Assembly (NCBI GenBank): GCA_934433135.1
Contig: CAKRZO010000001.1
Coordinates: forward strand, 186,001 to 250,000
From: an uncultured Acetatifactor sp.
Lineage (GTDB): Bacteria; Bacillota; Clostridia; Lachnospirales; Lachnospiraceae
DNA: 64,000 bases
Direction: 5' to 3'
How positions within the stretch are numbered: the first letter of the stretch is position 1; the number at the start of each line of letters is the position of its first letter. Shown here piece after piece: positions 44,421-53,438 of the stretch. A program made the translations under genes and the position numbers. Under the pieces are notes generated by a model, which was not told the origin of the DNA, made no database searches, and worked only from the letters and a program-made list of their open reading frames with translations.

Positions 44421-45320
44421 TCAGGATTTTACACTTCCCACAACCAGCCCCCTGGTAAAGTACTTCTGGAAAAACGGAAAAACAACCATCATAGGACCGG
44501 CTGCCACTACCGCGATCGCATACCGCAGACTTTCAAAAGGCGGTTCTTCATTTGCAAACAGCCCTGCACCGGACTCTGAGCTTTGCATCTGCTTTAAAAA
44601 GTCCGCTTCGTTAATCAGTTTCTGTAAAAGGTATTGCAGGCTGTATAACCTGCTGTCTCTGATGTAAAGCAAAGAAGTATTCCAGTCATTCCATTTTCCC
44701 AAAAGATACATAAAACCAAGGCAGGCAATAATCGGTTTGGCTAACGGAATGATAATGGAAAGATAAATCCGATATTCACTTGCGCCATCGATTTTGGCTG
44801 CTTCGATCAGACCATCCGGCAGCCCCTGATAAAATGTCTTGAACATAATCACATTCCAGGCACTCATTAAACCGGGTACCACATAAATCCAAAAGGTATT
44901 TCCCATATGCAGATACTGCGTATTCAAAATATAGGACGGTACCAGTCCCCCGCTGAAAAACATGGTAATCATCAGATAAACGGTAACTGCCTTTTTATAG
45001 CGGAAGTTGGATCTTGCCAGCGGATATGCCAGCAATGTCTGTATGAACATCGCAAGTACAGTTGACAGCAGGGAGTATAATATCGTTGTTCTGTAAGAAT
45101 CAAGAATCTGTGTGGAATCCCGGAACACTGCCCTGTATGCCTCCAGTGACCACTTTTGCGGAATAAGTTGATACCCGAACCCGGAAATCATCTCCTCGGA
45201 TGTAAAGGAGACAGAAATCATCAAAAGCAGCGGGAGAAGATAACCGATACTCAAAGCCGTCAGAATCAGATAAAGCAGAATGTCTCCCTTCTTTCCGGCC
45301 CTCCTGTTTTTATTTTTCAT
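44421..45320 (-). CDS. Sugar ABC transporter permease (LplC-like)
   Basis: A 299-aa, six-segment permease of the MalG/LplC type. The coupling EAA loop is EAAKIDGASEYRIYLSIIIP. It also has the N-terminal ILLYLILTALSIGYLLPLLL and the C-terminal FPFFQKYFTRGLVVGSVK, the usual family ending. It forms the import channel with the permease encoded immediately upstream (45336-46259, 15-nt gap). The two-component genes precede both, indicating a sensed oligosaccharide import system. Confidence 0.93.
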   Translation of the reverse strand: MKNKNRRAGKKGDILLYLILTALSIGYLLPLLLMISVSFTSEEMISGFGYQLIPQKWSLEAYRAVFRDSTQILDSYRTTILYSLLSTVLAMFIQTLLAYPLARSNFRYKKAVTVYLMITMFFSGGLVPSYILNTQYLHMGNTFWIYVVPGLMSAWNVIMFKTFYQGLPDGLIEAAKIDGASEYRIYLSIIIPLAKPIIACLGFMYLLGKWNDWNTSLLYIRDSRLYSLQYLLQKLINEADFLKQMQSSESGAGLFANEEPPFESLRYAIAVVAAGPMMVVFPFFQKYFTRGLVVGSVKS

Positions 45321-45335
45321 TGTCTTTCCGCCTCC

Positions 45336-46259
45336 CTAAAACATACTTTTTTCATCGTCTATCTTTTTTATGATCCCATTTACCAGAAGCAGCAAAATGG
45401 TTCCTGCCAGGGACTGAAACAATCCGACAGCCGTAGTTCTCCCCATACTGTTGCCGGTTTTTAATGCCCGGAAAACGTAGGTATTGAAAATGTCCGTTGT
45501 CTCATAAAGAGCACCGACATTTCTGGGAACCTGATAAAACAGACCGAAATCCCCTCCCAGAGCATAACCTACACCCATAATCAGCTTCATACAAAGAAGA
45601 GACATGATCTCCGGAATTATAATATGGACGATCTGCTTCCATTTTCCGGCTCCATCCATTTTGGCTGCTTCAAACAGGCTTTCATCAATTCCCACCATGG
45701 TTGCATAGTAAATCAGGGAACCGTAGCCAACATTACTCCATATTCTTACAATGGTCAGAATTCCCGGCCAATATGCCGCTTCTGTATACCAGTTAATCTT
45801 TTTCCCTCCCAAAGAGGTGATAAGCTGCGTCATCAGACCATTTGCCGGATTCAGAAAAATATAAACAATATAGGAAATCAGCACCATGGACATGAAAACA
45901 GGCAGGATACAGGTGGTCTGAAAATATTTCAGTGCCTTTTGATTCCTGACGTAGTAGAATAATACCGCAAGCAGAATTGCGAAAAAATTATCCACAAGCA
46001 GAAACCAGAAAGCATATGCAAGCGTATTGCGCATAAGCATGCCGAAATCCTTCGACATGAAGAAAAAACGGAAATTAGCAAGCCCCACCCATTCACTCCG
46101 GAAAATTCCCAGATTCGGGTTAAACTTCTTAAAGGCCAGAATCAATCCCACCATGGGCAGATAATTGAAAATCAAAACGTGTACAATGCCCGGAAGTGCC
46201 ATCAGATTTAACTGCCTTCCGGCAATGCTTTTGCTTTCTTTATAGGTTCTCCTTTTCAT
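45336..46259 (-). CDS. Sugar ABC transporter permease (LplB-like)
   Basis: A 307-aa permease. LMALPGIVHVLIFNYLPMVG and LILAFKKFNPNLG are the classic LplB start. The EAA loop is EAAKMDGAGKWKQIVHIIIP. It ends in LLLLVNGIIKKIDDEKSMF. The ATG overlaps the stop codon of the sensor kinase gene (ATGA), so expression of sensor and transporter is coupled. It pairs with the LplC-like subunit. Confidence 0.93.
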   Translation of the reverse strand: MKRRTYKESKSIAGRQLNLMALPGIVHVLIFNYLPMVGLILAFKKFNPNLGIFRSEWVGLANFRFFFMSKDFGMLMRNTLAYAFWFLLVDNFFAILLAVLFYYVRNQKALKYFQTTCILPVFMSMVLISYIVYIFLNPANGLMTQLITSLGGKKINWYTEAAYWPGILTIVRIWSNVGYGSLIYYATMVGIDESLFEAAKMDGAGKWKQIVHIIIPEIMSLLCMKLIMGVGYALGGDFGLFYQVPRNVGALYETTDIFNTYVFRALKTGNSMGRTTAVGLFQSLAGTILLLLVNGIIKKIDDEKSMF

Positions 46260-47956
46260 TTCTGTACTTCTCCTCGTTCCGGGATGATTAGTGTCACGCT
46301 GGTATACTCCTTCTCCCGGCTTTCAATTGAGATACCTGCCTCCTTACCGTAAATCAGCTGCATTCTCTTATAAACATTGTAAATACCAATGTTTTTTTCC
46401 TCAAAGTTCTCTCTGTCAAACCGATCCGTAATTTCCTTCATCTTCTCGCCGGTCATACCATACCCGTTATCATAAACACGGATATGGATAAATTTACCTT
46501 CCCGAAAACAGGTAATCTTCAAAATCCCGTTTTCGCGATTCCGGATTCCATGGACAACCGCATTTTCCACAAACGGCTGCACGCAAAGCTTGCAGATCCT
46601 TTTTTCTTCCAGATTATCCTTTACCTCAATTTCCCCTTTAAAATTTCCGTAGCGCAATTCCAGAAACGCAAGATACATACGGGTAAATTCTATCTCTTCC
46701 CGCAACGGAACAAGCTGCTTTTCCGTGATATAGCAGTAGTGCACCATTTTGGAAAGCCCGGCAATCATTTCTGCCGCTCCGGTATCGTACCCTTTTTCTT
46801 CCAAAAGCTGGTAGATAATCAGATTCAGACTATTATTGATAAAGTGAGGATTAATCTGCGCCTGCAGAGTTTTTCGCTTGATTTCGTCAAAATCCAGAAT
46901 ACGCTTCTCCACCTCTTCCTTGAGTCTGCTGTTATCATCCATTACTTGCAGAATTCTTGCCGCAATATATTCTGCTTCATTTTCCTTTGCAGGTTCATAC
47001 CTGCGCTTTCCGTCCAGAACATCCATGAAACTTGTCATATATCCCAGATTATCTACGGAAAGCAGAATGGCAACTAACAATGCAATCGATAAAACGCAAA
47101 TACCGATACAGACGACCGCAACGAAAAACCAGCGAATTTCTTCCCGGTATGTTTTATTTTCCGTGCAGACAATGTACTCGAAATCATATTTGGAGGATTT
47201 CAGACTGTAAAAGATTTTTTTATCCGATAGCTTCGGATTTTCATAAGTCCGTTCGTTCATCTGATCCGGTACCTCATAGGTTGTTTTATAGAACATTTCC
47301 TGATTTTGCAATACAAAGAGTTCCGTAGATACCGGTAAAAGACTGTCCACCTTCTTTTTCAGGTATAATCTGTCCATCTCAATCACCACGCAGCCCTTGA
47401 TTCCCTGGTTCTTCTTCATAAATACCCATGAAATAATCGTCTGATTTTCGGACCAGATCGGCAGAATCCGGTAGCCTTCCTGAAATTCTTTTCTGCATTC
47501 CTCTCTCCACGAATCTGCCAGCGGCAATTCATCGGCTACCCCTTCCCTGCCAAACAGAAGATCCTTCTTTTCACTATACAAATAAATATTCCGTACACTC
47601 ATTTCACCTTTGGAATATGCTGAAACCGTGCGCTTTACATCTTCCTCAAAATCTTCCGGCAGGCTGCGTTCCTTTTCCATGCTCAGAAAATTCCGGATCG
47701 TCTGATCGGAGAGAATGCCGGCCGCAAGGTACTCCGTGTCCCGGAATATGTTTTCAAAAAGCGCCGCAATTCTCATAGCCTCCGATTTGTTCCCGCTCAC
47801 CAGCTTATCCTCAATAGAGTAAAAGTACATTCTGCAAAGCAGCACTCCCGGAATGAGCAAAAGAAGAAGCAATACCATAAAATTTTTGAAAGCACTCAGC
47901 ACAATGACACTGTTCAGACCATAAGCCCGGATACTCTTAAAAAAACGTTTCTTCAT
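46256..47956 (-). CDS. YesM-type sensor histidine kinase
   Basis: A 566-aa kinase. It has two membrane segments (about residues 20-45 and 285-310) flanking an extracellular sensor domain, then a HAMP-like linker. The His_kinase domain has phosphoacceptor His371 in INPHFINNSLNL and the N box VQPFVENAVVHGI. ATP-lid motifs are YDNGYGMTGEKM and NIGIYNVYKRMQL. This class senses extracellular sugars or signals together with Lpl-type transporters. The start overlaps the response regulator stop codon, and its own stop overlaps the LplB start. Confidence 0.93.
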   Translation of the reverse strand: MKKRFFKSIRAYGLNSVIVLSAFKNFMVLLLLLLIPGVLLCRMYFYSIEDKLVSGNKSEAMRIAALFENIFRDTEYLAAGILSDQTIRNFLSMEKERSLPEDFEEDVKRTVSAYSKGEMSVRNIYLYSEKKDLLFGREGVADELPLADSWREECRKEFQEGYRILPIWSENQTIISWVFMKKNQGIKGCVVIEMDRLYLKKKVDSLLPVSTELFVLQNQEMFYKTTYEVPDQMNERTYENPKLSDKKIFYSLKSSKYDFEYIVCTENKTYREEIRWFFVAVVCIGICVLSIALLVAILLSVDNLGYMTSFMDVLDGKRRYEPAKENEAEYIAARILQVMDDNSRLKEEVEKRILDFDEIKRKTLQAQINPHFINNSLNLIIYQLLEEKGYDTGAAEMIAGLSKMVHYCYITEKQLVPLREEIEFTRMYLAFLELRYGNFKGEIEVKDNLEEKRICKLCVQPFVENAVVHGIRNRENGILKITCFREGKFIHIRVYDNGYGMTGEKMKEITDRFDRENFEEKNIGIYNVYKRMQLIYGKEAGISIESREKEYTSVTLIIPERGEVQK

Positions 47957-49179
47957 TTTTTCCCTCCGTACTTCCTGTATTCCGTTACGGAGTACCCTGT
48001 GTATTTCCGAAAGCTTCGTCGGAAGTTTCTTTCCTCTGTATAACCGACCTCTGCACAGATCTGTTCTACAGACTTTCCCTGTTCCAGCAATCTGACGGCA
48101 TAATTCATCCTGGTTTCATACAGATATTCCAGAATGGTCTGTCCGGTTTCCATTTTAAAAATTCTTCCGAGATAATCTTCATTCAGGAAAAATCGGTCTG
48201 CAATTTCGTTTCTGGACAATTTTTCTCCAAAATGCTCTCCGATGTAGTTTTTTACCTTCTTTATGACCTCCTCACGCATGTTCTTTGCTTTTTCCGTTTG
48301 CCTGGATACCTCTATCTGTTCCCTCTCCCTTTGATTAAACAAGCCGAAATCCTTGTTCCCTGCCAGCTCCGGAAGCTGAAATTTCGTCTGCCTGATCCAG
48401 ACGGTATGCAATCCGAACAAATCATACATCTGATAGGTAATATCCTCTTTCAGAACCGGATCTGCATTGCAACCATGGAAAATGACAAAATGAAATTTTC
48501 CGCTGACTGCTTTAACCAAAATCACAAAGGATGCTTTATAAAGCAGACTCAGCATAGTTTCCATGGAATCTTCAAAGGTACCGGCACCATATTTCCATCT
48601 GGTATCCAGGAAAGCAGAATATTGTTCTATTTCAAATTCCACCAGCTCGCAGGCCGCCTCTTGAAAAGACACTTTGGATTCCAGCAGCGCATACGCATCC
48701 TCTGCTTCCTTTTCTGTCCCGAAAACGCCTCCGAAAGCATCACAAAAGAAAATAGTATAGTCCAGCTTCTTGTCCAGAAAGGTTTGTTTTTCCTGCTTTT
48801 TCAGACTTATACGAACTTTTTCCATTGCTTCCAGAAAATCCTTTTTCCCGACTGCTTTCAGCAAATAGCAGACAACATCATAATCCATCGCCTTTTGCAC
48901 ATACTCAAATTCCGGGTAAGCGCTCACAATCACAACCTTACAATTCCACTTTTTCTCCCAGATATATCTGGCCACATCAATTCCGGACATTTCCGTCATC
49001 CGTACATCTGTCAGAACAACATCCGCCTGATTCTGCTCCAGCCAGGCAAGTGCTTCCTTTCCGCTTCCAAACGATGCTTCGGTTTCAAAATCCGGGCACA
49101 AATCCCGCAAGTAGACTTCCAGTATTCTTCTGGAACTGTTTTCATCATCTATAATGACTGCTTTATAAATAGGGATCAC
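47953..49179 (-). CDS. YesN-type response regulator with AraC DNA-binding domain
   Basis: A 408-aa regulator. The receiver domain is in residues 1-120 with phosphoacceptor Asp58 in VVLTDVRMTEMSG. A middle domain of about 170 residues follows, then an AraC-type double helix-turn-helix at the end (NEIADRFFLNEDYLGRIFKM, and EICAEVGYTEERNFRRSFRK). It would activate the surrounding glycan genes when phosphorylated by the adjacent kinase. The first codon appears to be GTG, with GAGAG upstream. The gene follows GH28 by 43 nt and overlaps the kinase gene by 4 nt. Confidence 0.93.
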   Translation of the reverse strand: MIPIYKAVIIDDENSSRRILEVYLRDLCPDFETEASFGSGKEALAWLEQNQADVVLTDVRMTEMSGIDVARYIWEKKWNCKVVIVSAYPEFEYVQKAMDYDVVCYLLKAVGKKDFLEAMEKVRISLKKQEKQTFLDKKLDYTIFFCDAFGGVFGTEKEAEDAYALLESKVSFQEAACELVEFEIEQYSAFLDTRWKYGAGTFEDSMETMLSLLYKASFVILVKAVSGKFHFVIFHGCNADPVLKEDITYQMYDLFGLHTVWIRQTKFQLPELAGNKDFGLFNQREREQIEVSRQTEKAKNMREEVIKKVKNYIGEHFGEKLSRNEIADRFFLNEDYLGRIFKMETGQTILEYLYETRMNYAVRLLEQGKSVEQICAEVGYTEERNFRRSFRKYTGYSVTEYRKYGGKK

Positions 49180-49222
49180 CTCTCTGCTTTATTTGATGCA
49201 ATCTGCATCCAGAGATACTATA

Positions 49223-51373
49223 TCACATCCTGACAGCGTTCACAAACATATGGGCAGTAAGCTCCGGTGCTGTAGACTGAAACATGGCAAACGGGTACCT
49301 CCGCTCTCCCTCCATCGGTAAAACCAGTTCAAACCAGAAATTCCTTACATCCTGCGGTAATCCGAGATATGTCAGCGGAACCCTGACCACACCTTCTATC
49401 TTTTTTTCGATTTTCCGTTTTACAATTCTTTCCACCTTCGGCTCGTTCTGAAAAACCATGGTAATCTCCAACGGATTTCTCAGCTGCGGAGCCAGCTCCA
49501 ATCCCTGCTTTCCGGCTATGATTCCCGGAATCCAGCCTCCTTCCGTTTCCGGTGCGGTAAAAAGAGCCTGACCCTCCCGTATCTCTACCGGCATCGCCGT
49601 ATAAATCAAAGCATTTTTCGTTTTCAATTCTTCCGATTTGATTGTAAAATATCCGTTTTCCACAGCAAACCAAAAGCCTTCACTGCGATTTCCGAAATAA
49701 TCCGTAATATTGTATTGAGATGCACTCTCTAAGGAATTCCCTATCAGCAGGTCCAAGCTGCGATACATCCAGCTCATCGAAATGTCACAGTCATCGGCCT
49801 GCACAGAGAATACATATTTTCCGGGCATCAGTTCCACATCGAATTCCTTCTGCACCTCTTCCATCGCAGGCAGCTGCAGTTCCTGAAGACTGCTGTCAAA
49901 ACAGGAAGAGGCCACCGGGTTTATCTGCAGTCTGAAACGGCAGCTGCGCATTCGAGCCTCACGATTGTACGCAGACACGACTATACTCCCTCGGTAACGG
50001 CCATCTGCATTCAGGGTAAGCTTCTTTCCTTCCTCTATCCGGGTTAAAATCCGATGCATTTCGGATTCTTCTGCTGATGTTGCATCTGTTCCCTCCTCTG
50101 CCCCGGTTTCGTATCTCACATCCCTGACATAATCCTGAAGAAGTACTCCGCAGTCCTCCAGGCTTCCTGCCAGCTTTCCCAGGAAGCTCACCTTCCGGAA
50201 CAGAACCTTTTCGATATCTGCCTCGTCCGAGAAGCCCTGCAGTCTGGACGGAGTGGGCAGTACGATAATTCCGGGTTTACCGATCAGCGAAATATTTTCG
50301 ATTATGACATCATAAATTCTTCCCTTCTTCCTGTCTTCGTTCCAGACAGAATCTGTAATCCTGGCATCAAACAATTGTGCCCCTGGTGCATCCTCTATCC
50401 GGATGTTCTCAAAGCGAATCTTTGAAATTTCAGCACGGTCTCCGTGATGGATTCCCATGCAGGGGCAGCCTGCGCAGGAATGTATAATATCCATATTTCG
50501 AAAAATCACATCATAAATTCTTTCGGCTCGCAGCTCCACACCGATTTCCATGGGACGTCCGGAATCATTCCAGAGAATGCAGTTTTCAAATAGCAGATGC
50601 TCTGCATTTCCGGTATCGAACGCTTTTACGACCAGAGAATCATCTGCAGCCCGGATGAAGCAATTTCGAATTTGTACCTCCCTGGAGCCGCAAACATCAA
50701 TTCCGTCGGAATTTCCCCTGCCTCCGATGATTCTGACATGATCCACCGTAACGTGGTTGCAGTCATAAATTCGAAAAGTCCAGCAGCTGCTGTCGATTAA
50801 TTTCACATTTTTCACAACAACATAGTCGGAATGTAAAATGTCCAAACACCTCAGCAACTCCTTGTCTTCTCTTTCAAAACTCTCCATTGTAAGGATACCA
50901 TTCCCGCAGATTGTAAGATAATCTGCATTTTCTGCAGTAATCTTCCCATGCACTACAGCACCCTCTTCCAAAAACACAAGTGTGTTCTTTTCATGAATCT
51001 GTATATGTCCGGCAACCGTCTCTCCTGCGGGATAATAGATCAGATGCTCATATCCACTCTGCGGCAAATAATCCTTTTCTTCTGCAAACAGCAGTAAAGC
51101 ATCCTGAATATCTTCGTTAATTTCCACTGATATATTACAGGGACTTTCCAGGGTAAAGCATACCTTGTCTCCGACCACCTCCACAGGAATATGGAGATTC
51201 AAAGGTCTGATCACCACGCTTTTGATTTCCTTTTCAAAATGTATCTCACAAGAAAGCTTTTCTTTAAAAATGACAGAGCTGTAATAAGCAATCCTGCTGC
51301 CCCATCCGTATCTTACATGGTAGGTATTCACGCGTCTGATCTCCCGGTCCGTTCCATTTACCGTTAGTCTCAT
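49223..51373 (-). CDS. GH28-like right-handed beta-helix glycosidase
   Basis: A 716-aa protein. An N-terminal beta domain is followed by a right-handed beta-helix (about residues 120-390) with GH28-like signatures GNSDGIDVCGS and IRAADDSLVVKAF, which hold the candidate catalytic Asp residues. The expected GHG His motif of polygalacturonases is not apparent; DSGRPMEIGVELRAERI lies there instead. The C-terminal 300 residues are beta-rich and unassigned. No signal peptide. It is the first gene of the locus, behind a promoter at 51425-51453. It could cleave an alpha-galacturonide or another alpha-linkage; the missing motif makes substrate and mechanism uncertain. Confidence 0.7.
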   Translation of the reverse strand: MRLTVNGTDREIRRVNTYHVRYGWGSRIAYYSSVIFKEKLSCEIHFEKEIKSVVIRPLNLHIPVEVVGDKVCFTLESPCNISVEINEDIQDALLLFAEEKDYLPQSGYEHLIYYPAGETVAGHIQIHEKNTLVFLEEGAVVHGKITAENADYLTICGNGILTMESFEREDKELLRCLDILHSDYVVVKNVKLIDSSCWTFRIYDCNHVTVDHVRIIGGRGNSDGIDVCGSREVQIRNCFIRAADDSLVVKAFDTGNAEHLLFENCILWNDSGRPMEIGVELRAERIYDVIFRNMDIIHSCAGCPCMGIHHGDRAEISKIRFENIRIEDAPGAQLFDARITDSVWNEDRKKGRIYDVIIENISLIGKPGIIVLPTPSRLQGFSDEADIEKVLFRKVSFLGKLAGSLEDCGVLLQDYVRDVRYETGAEEGTDATSAEESEMHRILTRIEEGKKLTLNADGRYRGSIVVSAYNREARMRSCRFRLQINPVASSCFDSSLQELQLPAMEEVQKEFDVELMPGKYVFSVQADDCDISMSWMYRSLDLLIGNSLESASQYNITDYFGNRSEGFWFAVENGYFTIKSEELKTKNALIYTAMPVEIREGQALFTAPETEGGWIPGIIAGKQGLELAPQLRNPLEITMVFQNEPKVERIVKRKIEKKIEGVVRVPLTYLGLPQDVRNFWFELVLPMEGERRYPFAMFQSTAPELTAHMFVNAVRM

Positions 51374-51424
51374 CTTCTCTTCCCGCCTCCTCTGTTTCCT
51401 CTGTTCTATTTTTGAATTGCTTCG

Positions 51425-51453
51425 ATTATAAATAAAAAAAACAGGAAACAGAA
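51425..51453 (-). promoter_or_regulatory. Probable promoter of the glycan locus
   Basis: On the minus strand TTCTGT, a 17-nt spacer and a perfect TATAAT, about 50 nt before the GH28-like start. The weak -35 fits an activator-dependent promoter, here perhaps the YesN-type regulator. Confidence 0.5.
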
Positions 51454-51580
51454 GGGTGATTTACGACCATATGCCGGACAAATTCCGACTTGCTGCCGTT
51501 TATTGCAGATTATTGTTCACCGCATTTTTCATGAATTTAATTTGCGAAAAAAGGAAAAGCTTCTAAATATCAAAAATTTT

Positions 51581-51678
51581 ATACCCTAAAAGGTATATTT
51601 CGTATTTTTAAGCAAATATTATACCCGATAGGGTTTATTGCTAAAATTATTTCCTTGACATTGTACCCCAAAGGGTGT
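51581..51678. promoter_or_regulatory. Three phased operators for HipB
   Basis: Three inverted repeats with ACC(C)-N4-6-(G)GGT cores: ATACCCTAAAAGGTAT (51581-51596), ATACCCGATAGGGTTT (51621-51636) and GTACCCCAAAGGGTGT (51663-51678). The centres are 40 and 42 bp apart, close to four DNA turns. The third lies in the spacer of the hipB promoter. This fits cooperative autorepression by the HipB-like protein. Confidence 0.8.
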
Positions 51679-51683
51679 AAAAT
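51655..51683 (+). promoter_or_regulatory. Promoter of the hipBST-type operon
   Basis: TTGACA, a 17-nt spacer and TAAAAT; the spacer is occupied by the third operator. Confidence 0.85.
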
Positions 51684-51714
51684 ATGTGCAGATAATAACC
51701 ACAATAGACGTGAC

Positions 51715-51774
51715 CGCAGCGTCAAATCTGAAATTTGACGCGCGATTCCGCAGACGCTTTCGCGTCGGAGGAAT
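51715..51774. repeat. Palindromic repeat in the hipB leader
   Basis: 35 bases (51715-51749) are the exact inverse of 22962-22996 in the marR leader and form a GCGTCAAAT/ATTTGACGC hairpin. An overlapping palindrome (51745-51774) has ATTCC/GGAAT arms around GACGC/GCGTC. It places a GGAGG within the 3' arm, directly before the hipB ribosome site and start. Confidence 0.85.
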
Positions 51775-51784
51775 GGAGATTAAT

Positions 51785-51988
51785 ATGAACCCGATTGCTA
51801 AATTTGTAAAAGAAAACCGAAAAGCGGCAGGACTTACGCAGGAGCAATTTGCATTGCGTTCGGGTCTTGGGCTTCGCTTTGTGCGTGAGCTTGAGCAGGG
51901 CAAGGAAACCGTGCGTATGGACAAGGTGAATGTTGCGCTTGCAATGTTTAACGCACAGGCTGTTGCCGGAAAGAAGGAGGATAAATGA
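51785..51988 (+). CDS. hipB: HipB-like antitoxin, XRE-type DNA-binding protein
   Basis: A 67-aa helix-turn-helix protein: NPIAKFVKENRKAAGLTQEQ, FALRSGLGLRFVRELEQGKE, then TVRMDKVNVALAMF. This is the compact HipB fold that represses its own operon and helps neutralise the kinase. I chose the ATG at 51785 with GGAG 6 nt upstream; an in-frame ATG at 51773 has GGAGG too close. The stop overlaps the next start (ATGA). Three matching operators precede the gene. Confidence 0.88.
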   Translation: MNPIAKFVKENRKAAGLTQEQFALRSGLGLRFVRELEQGKETVRMDKVNVALAMFNAQAVAGKKEDK

Positions 51989-52317
51989 GTGCTTTCAGGA
52001 ACGCCTATGTTTATGTAAGAAACGTTTTCGCCGGTGTTCTCAAGGAAACGGATAATGGCTATTCTTTCAAATATGACACCGATTATTTGCAGAGCGAAAA
52101 TGCGTCTGCCGTTTCACTCACCTTGCCTTTACAAGCGGAAGAATACACATCGAAAACCTTGTTTTCATTTTTTGACGGGCTTATTCCCGAAGGCTGGCTT
52201 TTGAAAATTGTAACCGATAATTGGAAAATTGACAGCCACGACCGCTTCGGTGTTTTACTTGTAGCCTGCAAGGACGGAATCGGCAATGTATCAATACGAG
52301 GAGGGGAAAAGAAATGA
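51985..52317 (+). CDS. hipS: HipS-like protein (HipA N-terminal subdomain as separate gene)
   Basis: A 110-aa protein equal to the N-terminal subdomain 1 of HipA (AYVYVRNVFAGVLKETDNGY, VSLTLPLQ, LFSFFDGLIPEGWLL, DRFGVLLVACKDGIG). In tricistronic HipBST systems the kinase is split and this small protein acts as the antitoxin. It overlaps hipB upstream and the kinase gene downstream by 4 nt each, so all three are translated together. Confidence 0.88.
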   Translation: MSAFRNAYVYVRNVFAGVLKETDNGYSFKYDTDYLQSENASAVSLTLPLQAEEYTSKTLFSFFDGLIPEGWLLKIVTDNWKIDSHDRFGVLLVACKDGIGNVSIRGGEKK

Positions 52318-53264
52318 ACTGTTTATGCTGCAGCAAACCTTTGCATACACCCGATGAAACAGGTTGGCACAGGGCTTGCATCAAACGTTTTTTCGGCACG
52401 ACTAAACTCCCCGAAATTGAAATTGATGATAAAACGCTAAATTTTTTAGCAACCGAAGTGACAAACAAAGGCTTTACCGTTCCCGGTGTTCAAAAAAAAT
52501 TATCTTTGCACCTTGTCAGTGACAGCCGTAAACCGAGATTAACGCTTGTAAACTATCCGACCGGATATATTCTCAAGCCACAGGTTGCGGAATTTGATGC
52601 ACTCCCCGAATCGGAGCAACTCATAATGACAATGGCGGATATGGCGGGAATTTCGACCGTTCCTCACGCACTTATTAAAGGTAACGCAGGGCTTGCATAC
52701 ATTACAAAACGAGTTGACCGCAATTTAACAGGCAACAAGATAGAAATGCTCGCTATGGAGGATTTTTGTCAGCTTGATTTAAGACTAACAGAGGACAAAT
52801 ACAGAGGCTCGTATGAGCGTTGCGCAAAGATAATCAAGCAGTATTCATCAAGAGTCGGCATTGATATGGCAGAGTTTTATATTAGGCTTGTTTTTTGCTT
52901 TATCGTAGGAAATTCCGATATGCATCTAAAAAATTTTTCGCTAATCGAAACAGCCGAGGGTTCGGGCGAATATGTGCTGTCCCCTGCATATGATTTGTTA
53001 CCCGTCAATGCAAATATGCCTGCCGATAAGGAGCAATTTGCACTTGCTATGAATGGAAAGAAAACAAATATCCGCAAAGGCGATTTTCTAAAATTTGCAG
53101 ACACCTGCGGTACAACTCGCCAAACCGCCGAAAAACTCATCGAAAATCTTGTCAAGTTTACACCAAAGTGGCTTTCAATGTGTGAAAAATCACTGCTCCC
53201 CGATGAGTTGAAAGAGAGATTAAGAAAGATAATTACCAAAAGGGCAGAAGTCTTGCAACGATAA
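52314..53264 (+). CDS. hipT: HipT-like serine/threonine kinase toxin
   Basis: A 316-aa kinase matching the HipA core without subdomain 1. The N-terminus is Cys-rich (MNCLCCSKPL, then GWHRACIKRFFG). The glycine-rich loop is FTVPGVQKKLSL (about residues 54-65), the catalytic loop is VGNSDMHLKNFSL and the metal motif is LSPAYDLLPV. HipT of E. coli phosphorylates tryptophanyl-tRNA synthetase; the target here is inferred only. In place of the Ser-x-Ser autophosphorylation motif before the loop there is Thr-Val-Pro, so self-regulation may differ. Third gene of the operon. Confidence 0.9.
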   Translation: MNCLCCSKPLHTPDETGWHRACIKRFFGTTKLPEIEIDDKTLNFLATEVTNKGFTVPGVQKKLSLHLVSDSRKPRLTLVNYPTGYILKPQVAEFDALPESEQLIMTMADMAGISTVPHALIKGNAGLAYITKRVDRNLTGNKIEMLAMEDFCQLDLRLTEDKYRGSYERCAKIIKQYSSRVGIDMAEFYIRLVFCFIVGNSDMHLKNFSLIETAEGSGEYVLSPAYDLLPVNANMPADKEQFALAMNGKKTNIRKGDFLKFADTCGTTRQTAEKLIENLVKFTPKWLSMCEKSLLPDELKERLRKIITKRAEVLQR

Positions 53265-53438
53265 TAAGTAAAATGAATGTTTTGGTGCAAATAAGCCTTT
53301 TTGGGGATTTTTCATGAAATGATTCTGTCTTCTTGCTTTTTTACTGCCTGCATGTTATTCTGGACACAGTGGACTGTTTCGCAATCCTGCAGCATCCGCA
53401 AACAGTCTGAAGGAACCTGAAAGAGAGGTGCCCGTGTC

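Noticed and set aside
48232..49233. 333-aa plus-strand open frame
   Set aside because: Antisense to the response regulator; no ribosome site and no recognisable domain.
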